From: JABMQB01 sp964408795
GTDB taxonomy: Bacteria > Bacteroidota > Bacteroidia > Bacteroidales > Prolixibacteraceae
Assembly (NCBI GenBank): GCA_964408795.1
Contig: CAYPAW010000074.1
Span: 1 to 64,000, forward strand
Length of the DNA: 64,000 nucleotides
Reading direction: 5' to 3'
This document shows positions 1 through 8,442 of the stretch, piece by piece. The notes beneath the pieces were generated by a model, which saw only the letters and a list, made by a program, of their open reading frames with translations, made no database searches and was not told the origin of the DNA. The first letter of the stretch is position 1, and each line of letters begins with the position of its first letter. The translations under genes and the position numbers were made by a program.

Positions 1-33
1 ATTTGAGAACGTATGGAACCGCTTCGCTCTCAC

Positions 34-86
34 ATGAACTTCTTTTAATCATTGCCTTTGGCGAACTTTTGATTAAAAAAGTTCAT
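34..86. repeat. AT-rich inverted repeat, 17-18 bp arms
   Basis: The arms are ATGAACTTCTTTTAATCA at 34-51 and TGATTAAAAAAGTTCAT at 70-86. They are complementary apart from one mismatch and enclose an 18-base loop. The repeat abuts the end of the MKRA repeat copy at 94-215 and may be part of the same element. Its function is unknown. Confidence 0.75.
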
Positions 87-93
87 GCTCGTT

Positions 94-215
94 TCATATG
101 ATTAAAGGGTTAAATTTCTAAGGTATTCCCGATCGTTATCGGGAGAACTCGCATCCCGATAGCTATCGGAATGAATCATAGTCTTAAGCGTAAATAATAA
201 CCATGCTTGTTTCAT
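94..215 (-). repeat. MKRA mini-ORF palindromic repeat, copy C
   Basis: Read on the minus strand, this copy starts ATGAAACAAGCATGG and contains two palindromes, TCCGATAGCTATCGGGA (154-170) and TCCCGATAACGATCGGGA (127-144). It ends TTTAATCATATGA. A 37-codon ORF (215 down to 102) starts MKQAW, contains MIHSDSYRDASS and PDNDREYL, and stops at the TAA at 102-104. A second start, MKRA followed by TGA, begins immediately downstream, so a partial tandem unit follows. The family is defined by comparison with 3647-3762 and 22013-22109. The downstream gene lies outside the window. Confidence 0.75.
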
Positions 216-244
216 AGCAGTGTGATCGAATCGAAGTCGTAAAG

Positions 245-275
245 ATAAAAAAAGCCCTGTGGATCACGGGACTTT
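245..275 (-). terminator. Terminator-like hairpin, minus polarity
   Basis: The arms are 251-261 and 265-275 (AAAGCCCTGTG and CACGGGACTTT). They pair with one mismatch and one wobble around a three-base loop. The A-run at 245-253 becomes a T-run after the hairpin on the minus strand. No minus-strand gene ends here, so it may belong to an unannotated transcript or be a relic. Confidence 0.4.
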
Positions 276-355
276 AACCTGAACGATTCATTAACAATCC
301 GGGTTGAAAACAAAAACAATGCAGAAAGTTGGATGTAACCCGAATAATTCATGAA
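270..355 (+). repeat. CCYGAAYNATTCAT repeat, copy 1 (two direct motifs)
   Basis: GACTTTAACCTGAACGATTC begins at 270. A second, related motif, CCCGAATAATTCATGAA, lies at 339-355 in the same orientation. The first motif recurs with only a few changes at 20851-20875, and the second recurs inverted at 20981-20996. This is a dispersed repeat pair of unknown role. Confidence 0.6.
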
Positions 356-567
356 TGATTTGTTCTGCTATACATTCTTTTTCTGCGTTTTAATTTCAAG
401 CAATTTGTCAGATCATAAAAAGCAAAGGGTGTGCCAAAATTGATTCAACATGGAACAATGTATTATATAAACCTTAATATCAACGGCTTATATTTTGTTT
501 CATTTCGATATGAACCCAAAATAGAATTCGCATTTTATTCAATTAATATTATTTTTGCAAGAAAAAA

Positions 568-990
568 TTGGGAAGAATACTGGCCATTGATTACGGAAAT
601 AAAAGGGTTGGCCTTGCAGTTACCGATCCTTTGCAGATGATTGCCCATAAACTGGACACAGTGCCGACTCATGCCTTGTGGACTTTTCTTGCCCAATACC
701 TGGAGCAGGAAAATGTGGAGCGATTGGTTGTAGGATATCCCCGTCAAATGAACAATTTGCCCTCGGACGCTGTTCGATATATCAACCCTTTCATAAAACG
801 TTTTGTGAAGCTTTATCCCGAAATACCGGTTGAGTTGATCGATGAACGTTTTACCTCAAAAATGGCTTTTCAGGCCATGATTGACGGAGGATTAAGAAAA
901 AAATCAAGACAGGATAAGGCAAAGGTAGATGCAATCAGTGCATCGTTGTTATTACAGTCGTTTTTGGAACAAAGAAAATATCAGCAATGA
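568..990 (+). CDS. ruvX: Putative pre-16S rRNA nuclease / Holliday junction resolvase (YqgF/RuvX)
   Basis: This 140-residue protein has the RNase H-like fold signature of the YqgF family. AIDYG near the N terminus carries Asp8, LIDERFTS carries Glu93, and DAISASLLLQ carries Asp121; these are the three acidic positions expected for metal-dependent catalysis. Family members mature the 5' end of 16S rRNA and have been proposed to resolve Holliday junctions. Length is normal for the family. The start chosen is the ATG directly before GRILAIDYG. Its stop overlaps the start of the peptide deformylase gene by four bases (ATGA), which suggests translational coupling. Confidence 0.93.
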   Translation: MGRILAIDYGNKRVGLAVTDPLQMIAHKLDTVPTHALWTFLAQYLEQENVERLVVGYPRQMNNLPSDAVRYINPFIKRFVKLYPEIPVELIDERFTSKMAFQAMIDGGLRKKSRQDKAKVDAISASLLLQSFLEQRKYQQ

Positions 991-1550
991 TTTACCCTAT
1001 AACGGTATACGGTTCTCCGGTGCTGCGCAAAAAAGCCAGTCCGGTGGAAAAGGAGATGGAAGGATTGGAAGAATTTAAACAGAATATGTGGGAAACCATG
1101 TATTATGCAGATGGAGCCGGACTTGCAGCGCCCCAGGTGGGTAAGTCGTTGCGGCTTTTTGTTGTGGATGCATCCACCGGGGCCGATGAAGAACCGGAAC
1201 TGAAGGATTTTAAAAAGATATTTATCAATCCGGAAATAATCGAAACCCACGGGGAGAAATGGATCATGAATGAAGGATGTCTGAGTCTGCCTGAAATCAG
1301 AGAGGATGTAGCAAGGCCTGAATACGTGACCCTGCGCTACCAGGACGAACATTTTGAAGAACATGTGGAAACTTTCAAAGGGTATGCCAGCCGGATCATC
1401 CAGCATGAATACGATCATCTCGAAGGAGTGCTTTTCATTGATTACCTCACCCCCTTAAAAAAACGCCTTCTGAAAAAAAAGCTGCTTCACATTGCCAAAG
1501 GAAAAATAAAACCCCGGTACCGTATCAGCCAACCAGTAAAAAAAACGTAA
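987..1550 (+). CDS. def: Peptide deformylase
   Basis: This enzyme removes the formyl group from the N-terminal methionine of new proteins. All three family motifs are present: GAGLAAPQVG at residues 43-52, EGCLSLP at 96-102 with the metal-binding Cys98, and HEYDH at 140-144 supplying two His ligands and the catalytic Glu. The 187-residue length fits a type 1 deformylase. The start overlaps the ruvX stop by ATGA. A basic C-terminal extension (KKRLLKKKLLH onward) is common in Bacteroidota homologues. Confidence 0.96.
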   Translation: MIYPITVYGSPVLRKKASPVEKEMEGLEEFKQNMWETMYYADGAGLAAPQVGKSLRLFVVDASTGADEEPELKDFKKIFINPEIIETHGEKWIMNEGCLSLPEIREDVARPEYVTLRYQDEHFEEHVETFKGYASRIIQHEYDHLEGVLFIDYLTPLKKRLLKKKLLHIAKGKIKPRYRISQPVKKT

Positions 1551-1600
1551 CTATCCCGGTTCATTTCCCGTTAAAAGAAAAAAATGTTACGTTCCCCTAA

Positions 1601-3607
1601 ATGATTCATCGTTTTCCCTTTTTCCGGATTTTGTTGGCCTTTGCCGGTGGCATATACCTGGGGCGGTTGCTTTTCTTCCAGCGATTCATAAACACATCCC
1701 CTGCCCTGTTCTTATTGTTGCTGGCTGGTATTCATTGTTTGCATTTCCGGCAAAAAAATGAAACACTGACCGCCTTTTTCGTAACACTTTTTCTGATCAT
1801 GACAGGGATTTACCGGTATCAGACTTTCAACCGCTTGCCTGATTTCCAGGAAGGAACCCATTCTGTTGCCGTTATTTTGGAATATCCGGTGGAAAAACCC
1901 CATTCCCTAAAAACAGAAGCCCATCTGGTCGGGATCATTCAGAAGGATACCGTGGTTTCTCAGAGGGAGAAAATTGTGTTGTATTTTGAACCGGATCTGC
2001 GATCCGGGAATCTGGTTCCGGGGGAAAAGGTGATTTTCAGGGGATGCCCCCGGGCGATCAGAAACAACGGCAATCCCCATGAATTCGATTACCGGCAATA
2101 CATGGCCAACCAACGCATTTACAGGCAAGCCTATCTCTCTTCCGGTCAATGGACCCATGCGGGCTTCCTGCGGAGATTCCATGTGCGGGTATTCGCTGAA
2201 AAATTACGGCATCAATTGCTGAACACCTATCGGGAAAATCATCTTACGGATAAAAAATTCGCTATTTTGGCTGCATTGACATTGGGATATAAAGATGCCC
2301 TAGACCCGGAAACCAAAATGATTTATACCTCTGCAGGAGCCATGCATGTGCTGGCTGTTTCAGGACTTCATGTAGGGATTCTTTTTGTGGTAATCCATTT
2401 ACTGACCGGTTTTTTGCGGCGCACACCCAAAGGACGCGTAGTATTTGTTTTCCTCGTGATCACTCTTTTGTGGATCTATGCTTTGATCACGGGTTTATCT
2501 CCGTCGGTATTGCGGGCAACCGGAATGGTGGGGATTCTGGTTTTGGGACAAAACCTGCGCAGGACAGTGAATCATTACAATACGCTGGCATTGTCTGCTT
2601 TTCTGTTGTTGCTTTTTAATCCGAATCTGTTTTTTGAAGCAGGCTTTCAGCTATCCTATGCTGCGGTTACCGGTATTGTGTTTTTTATTCCCCGTTTTCA
2701 AAAGCTTGCTCAACCCCGCAATCCGGTTCTAAGGTGGGCCTGGGAATTGTTTGCTCTGTCGGTTGCTGCCCAGTTGGCTACCTTTCCTCTGGTTCTGCAC
2801 TATTTTCATCAGTTTCCCTTTTATTTCTGGATCTCCGGATTTATTGTAATCCCGGGGGCTTTTATCCTGATATGCCTGGGAATCGGCATTATGGTTACAA
2901 CCTCCGTACCGTTTTTATCTTCTATCCTTTCCGGAATGGCTTCCGGGATCGTTGATGCAACCGTTTTTCTGTTGGAAAAAATTCACAGGCTTCCTTTTTC
3001 TGTAATTCCCGATATTCAAATCAGCCAGGCACAATGTATCTTGTTGTTGCTTGCCCTTGTTCTGTTCATGCTTTTTTTATCCTTTAAACAGGCGAGATAC
3101 CTGTTTGCCCTGCTTGCTGTTTTGATTGCGGTTTTTTCGCTGAATGTTCTTCACAAAGCACATTGCGCCGGATCCAATAAACTGATTGTTTATAACGCGC
3201 GTGAAGGAATTCTGATTCATCTGATCAGCGGCCCCAGGAACTACATCCTGTACGAGAATGAATCCCAACCTGCATCGTATGATATGGAAACAGCCTATAA
3301 CAACATAAGGGCACTACACCTTTCAGACCCCGTTGTTGTGCCCCTGGACAGGGTGTATGAAGATGAATGGGTATTTCTCAAAAAACCTTTGCTTGTTTTC
3401 AAAGAAAAAAAAGTATGGTTGACCGATTCGGAAAACCAACTGGTGCCAGCTTTGGCATGTGATATTCTGTTGACAAGGTATGAAATGAAAAACACTACGG
3501 GTATCGCTCCTGTCGTGATTCAGGTCTACGGATATCCACCTGAAAAAGAACCATCAGATGAAATTTTCTACCTTAAAAATCAAGGAGCATATTGCCTGAA
3601 TTTTTAA
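1601..3607 (+). CDS. ComEC/Rec2-family DNA uptake channel-like membrane protein
   Basis: This 668-residue polytopic membrane protein opens with hydrophobic segments, followed by a DUF4131-like soluble region (about residues 60-190, including GEKVIFRGCPR and NNGNPHEFDYRQY). A Competence domain covers about 215-500, with the characteristic HVLAVSGLHVGI and ITGLSPSVLRATGM. A 130-residue C-terminal part follows. No metallo-beta-lactamase HxHxDH motif is visible, so this appears to be the short form usual in Bacteroidota. ComEC transports single-stranded DNA across the inner membrane. No other competence gene is nearby, so natural transformation cannot be inferred. It begins 50 bases after def. 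Confidence 0.88.
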   Translation: MIHRFPFFRILLAFAGGIYLGRLLFFQRFINTSPALFLLLLAGIHCLHFRQKNETLTAFFVTLFLIMTGIYRYQTFNRLPDFQEGTHSVAVILEYPVEKPHSLKTEAHLVGIIQKDTVVSQREKIVLYFEPDLRSGNLVPGEKVIFRGCPRAIRNNGNPHEFDYRQYMANQRIYRQAYLSSGQWTHAGFLRRFHVRVFAEKLRHQLLNTYRENHLTDKKFAILAALTLGYKDALDPETKMIYTSAGAMHVLAVSGLHVGILFVVIHLLTGFLRRTPKGRVVFVFLVITLLWIYALITGLSPSVLRATGMVGILVLGQNLRRTVNHYNTLALSAFLLLLFNPNLFFEAGFQLSYAAVTGIVFFIPRFQKLAQPRNPVLRWAWELFALSVAAQLATFPLVLHYFHQFPFYFWISGFIVIPGAFILICLGIGIMVTTSVPFLSSILSGMASGIVDATVFLLEKIHRLPFSVIPDIQISQAQCILLLLALVLFMLFLSFKQARYLFALLAVLIAVFSLNVLHKAHCAGSNKLIVYNAREGILIHLISGPRNYILYENESQPASYDMETAYNNIRALHLSDPVVVPLDRVYEDEWVFLKKPLLVFKEKKVWLTDSENQLVPALACDILLTRYEMKNTTGIAPVVIQVYGYPPEKEPSDEIFYLKNQGAYCLNF

Positions 3608-3646
3608 CTTTAAAGAAGGATAACGTTAAGCGAAAGTTAACAAAGG

Positions 3647-3762
3647 ATGAAAAGAGCATGGTCAATATTTACACCAAGGATGATTGTGAAGTACGATCCC
3701 GATAGCTATCGGGATGCGAGTTCCATATGATACCTGATAAATTTAATTTTTTAATCATATGA
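3647..3762 (+). repeat. MKRA mini-ORF palindromic repeat, copy A
   Basis: The element starts ATGAAAAGAGCATGGTCAAT at 3647, has a perfect palindrome TCCCGATAGCTATCGGGA at 3697-3714 followed by GCGAGTTCCATATGA, and ends TTTAATCATATGA just before 3763. A 27-codon ORF (3647-3730) starts MKRAWSIFTP, reads through the palindrome as PDSYRDASS and stops at TGA. ATGA flanks the element at 3647-3650 and 3759-3762. It lies in the 5' leader of trkA, in the same direction. Confidence 0.8.
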
Positions 3763-3818
3763 AAAAGAGAAATATTCTTTGGGTAATCATTGTGATTATA
3801 TATTACTTTGTTTTCTGA
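3759..3818 (+). CDS. Possible 19-residue hydrophobic leader peptide before trkA
   Basis: An ATG at the right edge of repeat copy A opens MKKRNILWVIIVIIYYFVF and stops at TGA 3816-3818, 14 bases before the trkA ATG. The peptide is a short basic stretch followed by a continuous hydrophobic segment, like a single membrane helix. It could be a real micropeptide or a leader, or the chance result of the repeat end supplying an ATG. No homology is recognised. Confidence 0.25.
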   Translation: MKKRNILWVIIVIIYYFVF

Positions 3819-3832
3819 TAATAAAGACTGTT

Positions 3833-5167
3833 ATGAAAGTGGTAATTGCAGGAGCTGGAGAGGTGGGTACCCATTTGGCCAAAATGTTAAGCATTGAGGA
3901 CCATGATATTGTTTTGATCGATGATGATCCGGAAAAACTGGCTTTGATCAGTTCAGAGGTAGACATGCTAACGGTAGCCGGATCAGCTCATTCTTTTCAG
4001 GATCTGAAAGAAACAGGGCTTGCAAAGGCGGATCTTTTCATTGCCGTAACTCCTTATGAGGAAAGAAATGTATTAAGTTGTTCGATGGCTAAATTTTTAG
4101 GAGTAGGTCGTACCATTGCCCGGATCAACAATTCAGAATATCTGCAGGCACGATACCGTACAAAACTCGACCGGATGGGGATCAATGAGTTGATCTATCC
4201 CGAAAGCCTTGCAGCCAAAGAAATTGTAGCTTCCGTAAAACAAACCGGAACCCGGCAATTGATTGAGTTTTCAAACGGCAAATTATTGCTGCTCGGCGTA
4301 AAAATCAGAGAAAATGCATCCATCGTAGATAAAACGCTGGCTGAACTCAATTATATTGACGAGGGAATCCTGGCAGTTGCCATAAACCGGATGGGTGATA
4401 CCATTATACCCAATGGCAACGATTTTATCCGGGACGGAGACATCGTGTTTTTTATTACGACCCGTGAATCCCAGCAAAATGTTCTGGAACTGGCCGGAAA
4501 AAAGACGTTTGAGATAAAAAATATTCTAATACTGGGAGGAAGCCGGATTGCCCAAAAAACAGTGGAGAAACTGGGAGATCAATACCGGATAAAAATCATA
4601 GAAAGCGATAAAGAACGTTGCGAAAAACTGGTAGACAGGCTGCATAATATTTTGGTTATCAATGGAGATTGTAGAGATTTGGAATTATTGAAGGAAGAAG
4701 GACTGGAAAAAATGGATGCCTGCATTGCGGTTACCGGTAATTCCGAGACCAATATCCTGGGGTGCCACCTGGCAAAAAAATTCGGTGTCAAACGGACCAT
4801 TGCGGAGGTTGAAAACCTGGCTTTTATGGAAACAGCGGAAAATATGGATATTGGAAGCATTATAAACAAAAAGCTGATTGCTGCGAGTTATATTTACCGT
4901 TTTACCCTGAATGCGGAAATTGCCAATGTAAAATGCCTGACTGCTTCCGAAGCGGAAGTTTTTGAGTTTATTGTGAAATCCGGAGCCAGGATAACAGAAA
5001 AACCCATCAAAGATCTTGACCTTCCGGCGGAAACCAAAATTGGAGGGTATATCCGGGGTGAACAGGGTTTTGTGGCCGATGGAAATACGCACATTGAAGC
5101 AGGCGACAGGGTGGCTGTCTTTACCCTGCCCTCAGGAATAAAAAAACTGGAACGGTTTTTCAAATAA
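3833..5167 (+). CDS. trkA: Trk potassium uptake system, NAD-binding regulatory subunit TrkA
   Basis: This peripheral membrane protein gates the TrkH potassium channel in response to bound nucleotides. It has two tandem RCK units. The first Rossmann domain starts MKVVIAGAGEVGTHLAKM with the GxGxxG loop, and its ligand-binding Asp is in VLIDDDPEKL. The second starts at about residue 228 (NILILGGSRIAQ). Each is followed by a TrkA-C domain (about 140-220 and 365-444). I chose the ATG at 3833, giving 444 residues, because the upstream in-frame extension to 3779 adds 18 residues before the Rossmann strand. trkH begins 15 bases downstream, so the two form an operon. Repeat copy A lies in its leader. 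Confidence 0.94.
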   Translation: MKVVIAGAGEVGTHLAKMLSIEDHDIVLIDDDPEKLALISSEVDMLTVAGSAHSFQDLKETGLAKADLFIAVTPYEERNVLSCSMAKFLGVGRTIARINNSEYLQARYRTKLDRMGINELIYPESLAAKEIVASVKQTGTRQLIEFSNGKLLLLGVKIRENASIVDKTLAELNYIDEGILAVAINRMGDTIIPNGNDFIRDGDIVFFITTRESQQNVLELAGKKTFEIKNILILGGSRIAQKTVEKLGDQYRIKIIESDKERCEKLVDRLHNILVINGDCRDLELLKEEGLEKMDACIAVTGNSETNILGCHLAKKFGVKRTIAEVENLAFMETAENMDIGSIINKKLIAASYIYRFTLNAEIANVKCLTASEAEVFEFIVKSGARITEKPIKDLDLPAETKIGGYIRGEQGFVADGNTHIEAGDRVAVFTLPSGIKKLERFFK

Positions 5168-5182
5168 AAGGGTGTATCATAA

Positions 5183-6631
5183 ATGGTTAATTGCAAGTTG
5201 ATAATCCGGGTTCTTGGTTTTCTGGTTTTTGTGGAAGGGGTAGCGATGTTGCTGGCTTTGGGAGTAGCTCTTTACTACGATGAAAACGATATAAATGCCT
5301 TTTTAATTACCTCAACATGTTGCATCGTACTGGGTCTACTTGTTATTTTACTGACGCGCAATGCCCTGAAAAAACTGGGAAAACGCGAAGGATTCATTAT
5401 CGTATCCCTGGTTTGGGTTCTTTTTTCCCTGATAGGGAGTTTTCCATATATCCTGAGCGGAGCCATTCCAAATTTTACCAATGCATTCTTTGAATCGATT
5501 TCAGGGTTTACCACAACCGGATCCTCTGTTCTTGAACATATTGAAACGTTACCCCACGGTATCCTTTTCTGGAGAAGCTTGAGCCAATGGCTAGGAGGCA
5601 TGGGAATCATCGTCTTATCACTGGCCATCCTTCCGATTTTTGGCATTGGGGGAATGCAGTTGTATGCTGCCGAAGTCCCGGGACCTGCCCCGGATCGGAT
5701 GAGTCCCCGGATTAAACAAACAGCGAAAATGTTATGGGGTATTTACCTTTTATTCACAATCACAGAAACCTTGCTTTTATGGCTGGGAGGCATGAGCCTC
5801 TATGATGCTGTCTGCCATTCCCTCACAACCATGGCAACCGGAGGATTCTCCACCAAACAGGCGAGCATTGCACATTGGGATTCTCCTTTCATTCACTATG
5901 TATTTATCGTGTTTATGTTTCTTGCAGGTACCAACTTTTCGTTATCCTATTGTGCCTTACGCGGAAATTTTAAAATGGTATGGAAAAATGAAGAATTCCG
6001 GTATTACCTGATATTTATTGGTTTATTCACCCTGTTTATTTTTTCCGGATTGATGATCTCAGAGAAGATAGCCCCGGAACCCTCCTTCCGGAAATCCCTG
6101 TTTCAGGTGGTATCCATCATGACTACTACAGGATATGCAACCGCTGATTATATGACCTGGCATCCCTTTCTCACCATTCTGATATTTATCTTGTTCTTTT
6201 TAGGAGGATCTGCCGGATCAACCGGGGGAAGTATCAAAATCATGCGAATTGTTATCTTATTGAAAAACAGTTATTATGAACTAAAAAGAATGATCCATCC
6301 CCATGCTGTGATCCGGGTAAAATTTAACCAACATTCTGTAGACACAAAAATTGTCACCAATGTTCTGGCCTTTTTTATTTTGTATTTTCTGATCTTTATT
6401 GTGGGGACGGTACTTTTTACTTTAATAGAGCCCGATATGGATTCATCCATGGGAGCAGTAGCTACCTGTCTTGGAAATATCGGTCCCGGGATCGGAAATG
6501 TGGGGCCTGCGGAGACCTTCAATCATATTGCCCCCTTAGGAAAATGGTTTCTCTCCGGTTTGATGCTCCTGGGAAGACTGGAATTAATGACGGTTCTTGT
6601 TTTGTTTTCACCTGATTTCTGGAAAGAATGA
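5183..6631 (+). CDS. trkH: Trk potassium uptake system, membrane subunit TrkH
   Basis: This 482-residue integral membrane protein forms the potassium pore with TrkA. Four selectivity-filter-like repeats are visible: ESISGFTTTGSSV, TMATGGFSTKQ, SIMTTTGYATADY and CLGNIGPGIGNVGP. They are separated by hydrophobic helices. The conserved GGSAGSTGGSIK loop precedes the last third. Length is typical for TrkH/KtrB. The gene ends one base before the end of the convergent threonylcarbamoyl-AMP synthase gene, leaving no room for a separate terminator. Confidence 0.95.
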   Translation: MVNCKLIIRVLGFLVFVEGVAMLLALGVALYYDENDINAFLITSTCCIVLGLLVILLTRNALKKLGKREGFIIVSLVWVLFSLIGSFPYILSGAIPNFTNAFFESISGFTTTGSSVLEHIETLPHGILFWRSLSQWLGGMGIIVLSLAILPIFGIGGMQLYAAEVPGPAPDRMSPRIKQTAKMLWGIYLLFTITETLLLWLGGMSLYDAVCHSLTTMATGGFSTKQASIAHWDSPFIHYVFIVFMFLAGTNFSLSYCALRGNFKMVWKNEEFRYYLIFIGLFTLFIFSGLMISEKIAPEPSFRKSLFQVVSIMTTTGYATADYMTWHPFLTILIFILFFLGGSAGSTGGSIKIMRIVILLKNSYYELKRMIHPHAVIRVKFNQHSVDTKIVTNVLAFFILYFLIFIVGTVLFTLIEPDMDSSMGAVATCLGNIGPGIGNVGPAETFNHIAPLGKWFLSGLMLLGRLELMTVLVLFSPDFWKE

Positions 6632-6632
6632 A

Positions 6633-7247
6633 CTAAATCACGATTTCTCCTTTCCCTTGCCGGATAATTTCCGGTACTTTTCCTATGCAGTCAACAACGG
6701 TTGAAGGGATTAACCCGCCTGCTCCCCCGTCAATTATAATGTCTGCTATCTCTTTAAATCTTTCATAAATTAATTCAGGGTCTGTTACATATTCCAGTAT
6801 GGTGTCTTCATCATGAAGCGATGTGGAAAGAATCGGATTGCCCAACTCTTCAACAATAGACCGAATGATCGCATTGTCTGGAACACGGATTCCGACCGTT
6901 TTCTTTTTGCCCTTAAAATACCGGGGTACATTTTTATTGGCTTCCAGTATAAAGGTAAACGGACCGGGGAGATGATTTTTCATCAGCTTAAAAACGGTAT
7001 TCGGTATAGGTTGCGTATAATCCGATAAATGACTCAGATCACTACATATAAAGGAAAACTTTACATTTTCCACTTTAACCCCTTTAAAACGTGCAACTTT
7101 ATCAACTGCCTTTTGGTTGGTTAGTTCGCATCCTATACCATAAACAGTATCGGTTGGGAAAATTATGATCCCTCCGTCATGCAAGGTTTCAGTTATTTTT
7201 CGAATAATCCTTGTATTGGGATTTTCATTATAAAGTTTTACCATCAT
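6633..7247 (-). CDS. L-threonylcarbamoyladenylate synthase (YrdC/Sua5 family)
   Basis: This 204-residue protein has the YrdC fold. The motifs are GGIIIFPTDTVYGIGCEL near residues 28-45, KGVKVENVKFSFICSD, LPGPFTFILEANK, KKTVGIRVPDN and STSLHDEDT, ending with the STVVDC strand. The enzyme makes threonylcarbamoyl-AMP from threonine, bicarbonate and ATP for the t6A37 modification of ANN-decoding tRNAs. It lacks the extra C-terminal Sua5 domain and so is the short type (TsaC/YrdC-like). It is transcribed towards trkH. Confidence 0.92.
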   Translation of the reverse strand: MMVKLYNENPNTRIIRKITETLHDGGIIIFPTDTVYGIGCELTNQKAVDKVARFKGVKVENVKFSFICSDLSHLSDYTQPIPNTVFKLMKNHLPGPFTFILEANKNVPRYFKGKKKTVGIRVPDNAIIRSIVEELGNPILSTSLHDEDTILEYVTDPELIYERFKEIADIIIDGGAGGLIPSTVVDCIGKVPEIIRQGKGEIVI

Positions 7248-7561
7248 AGGCTGACTCCTCTCAAAAGGCAGTAAATTTATTATTTTTAATTTATTTCCTT
7301 TTCGGAGAAACTTTTAATTTTGTGAATCCGGAACCAATCAAAACGATTTACCGAACCCGATGGCTATCGGGATGCCGCGGGGATTATTAACTGTAAGGAT
7401 TATCTTTCTTCCTTTTTCAACGGAAGAGAAGTTCCCGGTTAAATTCTCCATAGCTTCGTCTGCCAATCGTTCGGCGGGAGGTTTGCTTCGGGATTTTGTT
7501 TCCAACGCTTCCTTAAGGATGAATACCATGTTTTGATGCAAAGAAAATTTCTGTTTTGAAT
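7248..7561. other. Intergenic region with one palindrome
   Basis: This 314-base gap separates divergently transcribed genes. It holds the palindrome ACCCGATGGCTATCGGGA at 7355-7372, the same core as in the MKRA repeats but without the ATGAAACGAGC start. A minus ORF (7338-7676) crosses the gap and the mnmD start, partly by reading through the palindrome. I could not recognise it and do not call it. Confidence 0.6.
7355..7372. repeat. TCCCGATNNNNATCGGGA-type palindrome (solo)
   Basis: ACCCGATGGCTATCGGGA is followed by TGCCGCGGGG, recalling the GGGATGCGAG context of copies A and C. This appears to be a solitary palindrome of the dispersed family, about 190 bases upstream of mnmD. Confidence 0.6.
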
Positions 7562-8323
7562 ATGCCACCAAAAAAGAAAGGGTTCTCTGAACCGGAAATT
7601 TTATCAACTTCCGATGGATCACACACGCTTTTTGTGAAAGAGTTGCGTGAACCGTATCATTCGGTGAACGGAGCAATTACTGAGTCGAGGCATGTATTCA
7701 TAAAAAATGGATTATTATACCGGAACAAACCGGAAGTCATCGTTTTTGAAGTAGGATTCGGAACCGGACTGAACTGTCTTCTCACGGCGATTCATGCCAG
7801 GGAGAACCACATGAAGGTACGCTATATCGCAGTGGATAACTATCCATTGGCTGATACTTTGATCCACCGGTTGAATTACTTGTCTTTTGTGGGCGATGAA
7901 TACAAGGATCTCTGGGAAAAGATCCATTCTGTTGCTTGGAATTCGGAGACTCCTGTTTCCGGGTCTTTTTCTCTTAGGAAATGCAAAACCGATTTGACAG
8001 AGTATCTTTTTCCCGAAGAACTGCCTTTGTTAGACGTTGTTTATTTTGATGCTTTCAGCCCCGATATTCAGCCGGAAATGTGGCAATCCGGAATTTTCGA
8101 CCATATTTTCGGGAGATGTAGAGAGGGAGCAGTTCTGACAACCTACAGCGCTAAGGGAGCCGTGAGAAGAAAATGGATCTCTTCAGGTTTTACCGTTCAT
8201 ACCCTTCTGGGGCCTCCCGGTAAAAGAGAAATGTTACGGGGAATAAAACCTGCTGATATAATAACAAACCAAAAAATTCATTTATCTTCGCAGCATGAGT
8301 CTGCAGGTTCCGGGTTATCTTGA
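7562..8323 (+). CDS. mnmD: tRNA (5-methylaminomethyl-2-thiouridine)-methyltransferase (MnmD-like)
   Basis: This is a DUF752/MnmC N-terminal-like SAM methyltransferase. Visible features are the SAM-binding motif VFEVGFGTGLNCLLTAIHA, the acidic strand RYIAVDNYPL, and the DVVYFDAFSPDIQPEMW catalytic segment typical of MnmC/MnmD. TYSAKGAVRRKW and GPPGKREMLRG close the domain. It would complete mnm5s2U at the tRNA wobble position. No FAD oxidase domain follows, so it is the stand-alone methyltransferase. I prefer the ATG at 7562 over a TTG two codons upstream. Length is 253 residues. Confidence 0.88.
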   Translation: MPPKKKGFSEPEILSTSDGSHTLFVKELREPYHSVNGAITESRHVFIKNGLLYRNKPEVIVFEVGFGTGLNCLLTAIHARENHMKVRYIAVDNYPLADTLIHRLNYLSFVGDEYKDLWEKIHSVAWNSETPVSGSFSLRKCKTDLTEYLFPEELPLLDVVYFDAFSPDIQPEMWQSGIFDHIFGRCREGAVLTTYSAKGAVRRKWISSGFTVHTLLGPPGKREMLRGIKPADIITNQKIHLSSQHESAGSGLS

Positions 8324-8442
8324 TTCATTCCTTCAGGTTAAATCTGCTGAAACAACAGGAAGGATAAACCCCGGGGTAAATTGCAGTACAAATTGGGTGT
8401 CGAAAATTTTATAACAGATTACAAATCAAATTAATTTATTTT

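Larger units (their letters stand above)
1..567. other. Repeat-rich non-coding region
   Basis: No convincing protein gene or tRNA is visible here. The stretch contains an AT-rich inverted repeat (34-86), a copy of the MKRA mini-ORF repeat on the minus strand (94-215), a minus-polarity terminator-like hairpin (245-275) and a second repeat family with two copies of a CCYGAAYNATTCAT motif (270-355). The 69-codon plus ORF at 431-640 overlaps ruvX out of frame and looks spurious. Confidence 0.7.

Noticed and set aside
431..640. 69-codon plus-strand ORF before ruvX
   Set aside because: It overlaps ruvX in another frame, has AT-driven composition (Ile, Asn, Tyr, Phe) and no family features.
7338..7676. 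112-codon minus ORF across the mnmD start
   Set aside because: It overlaps mnmD on the other strand and part of it is read through a palindrome. I could not recognise any family, so it is treated as chance or a decayed relic.
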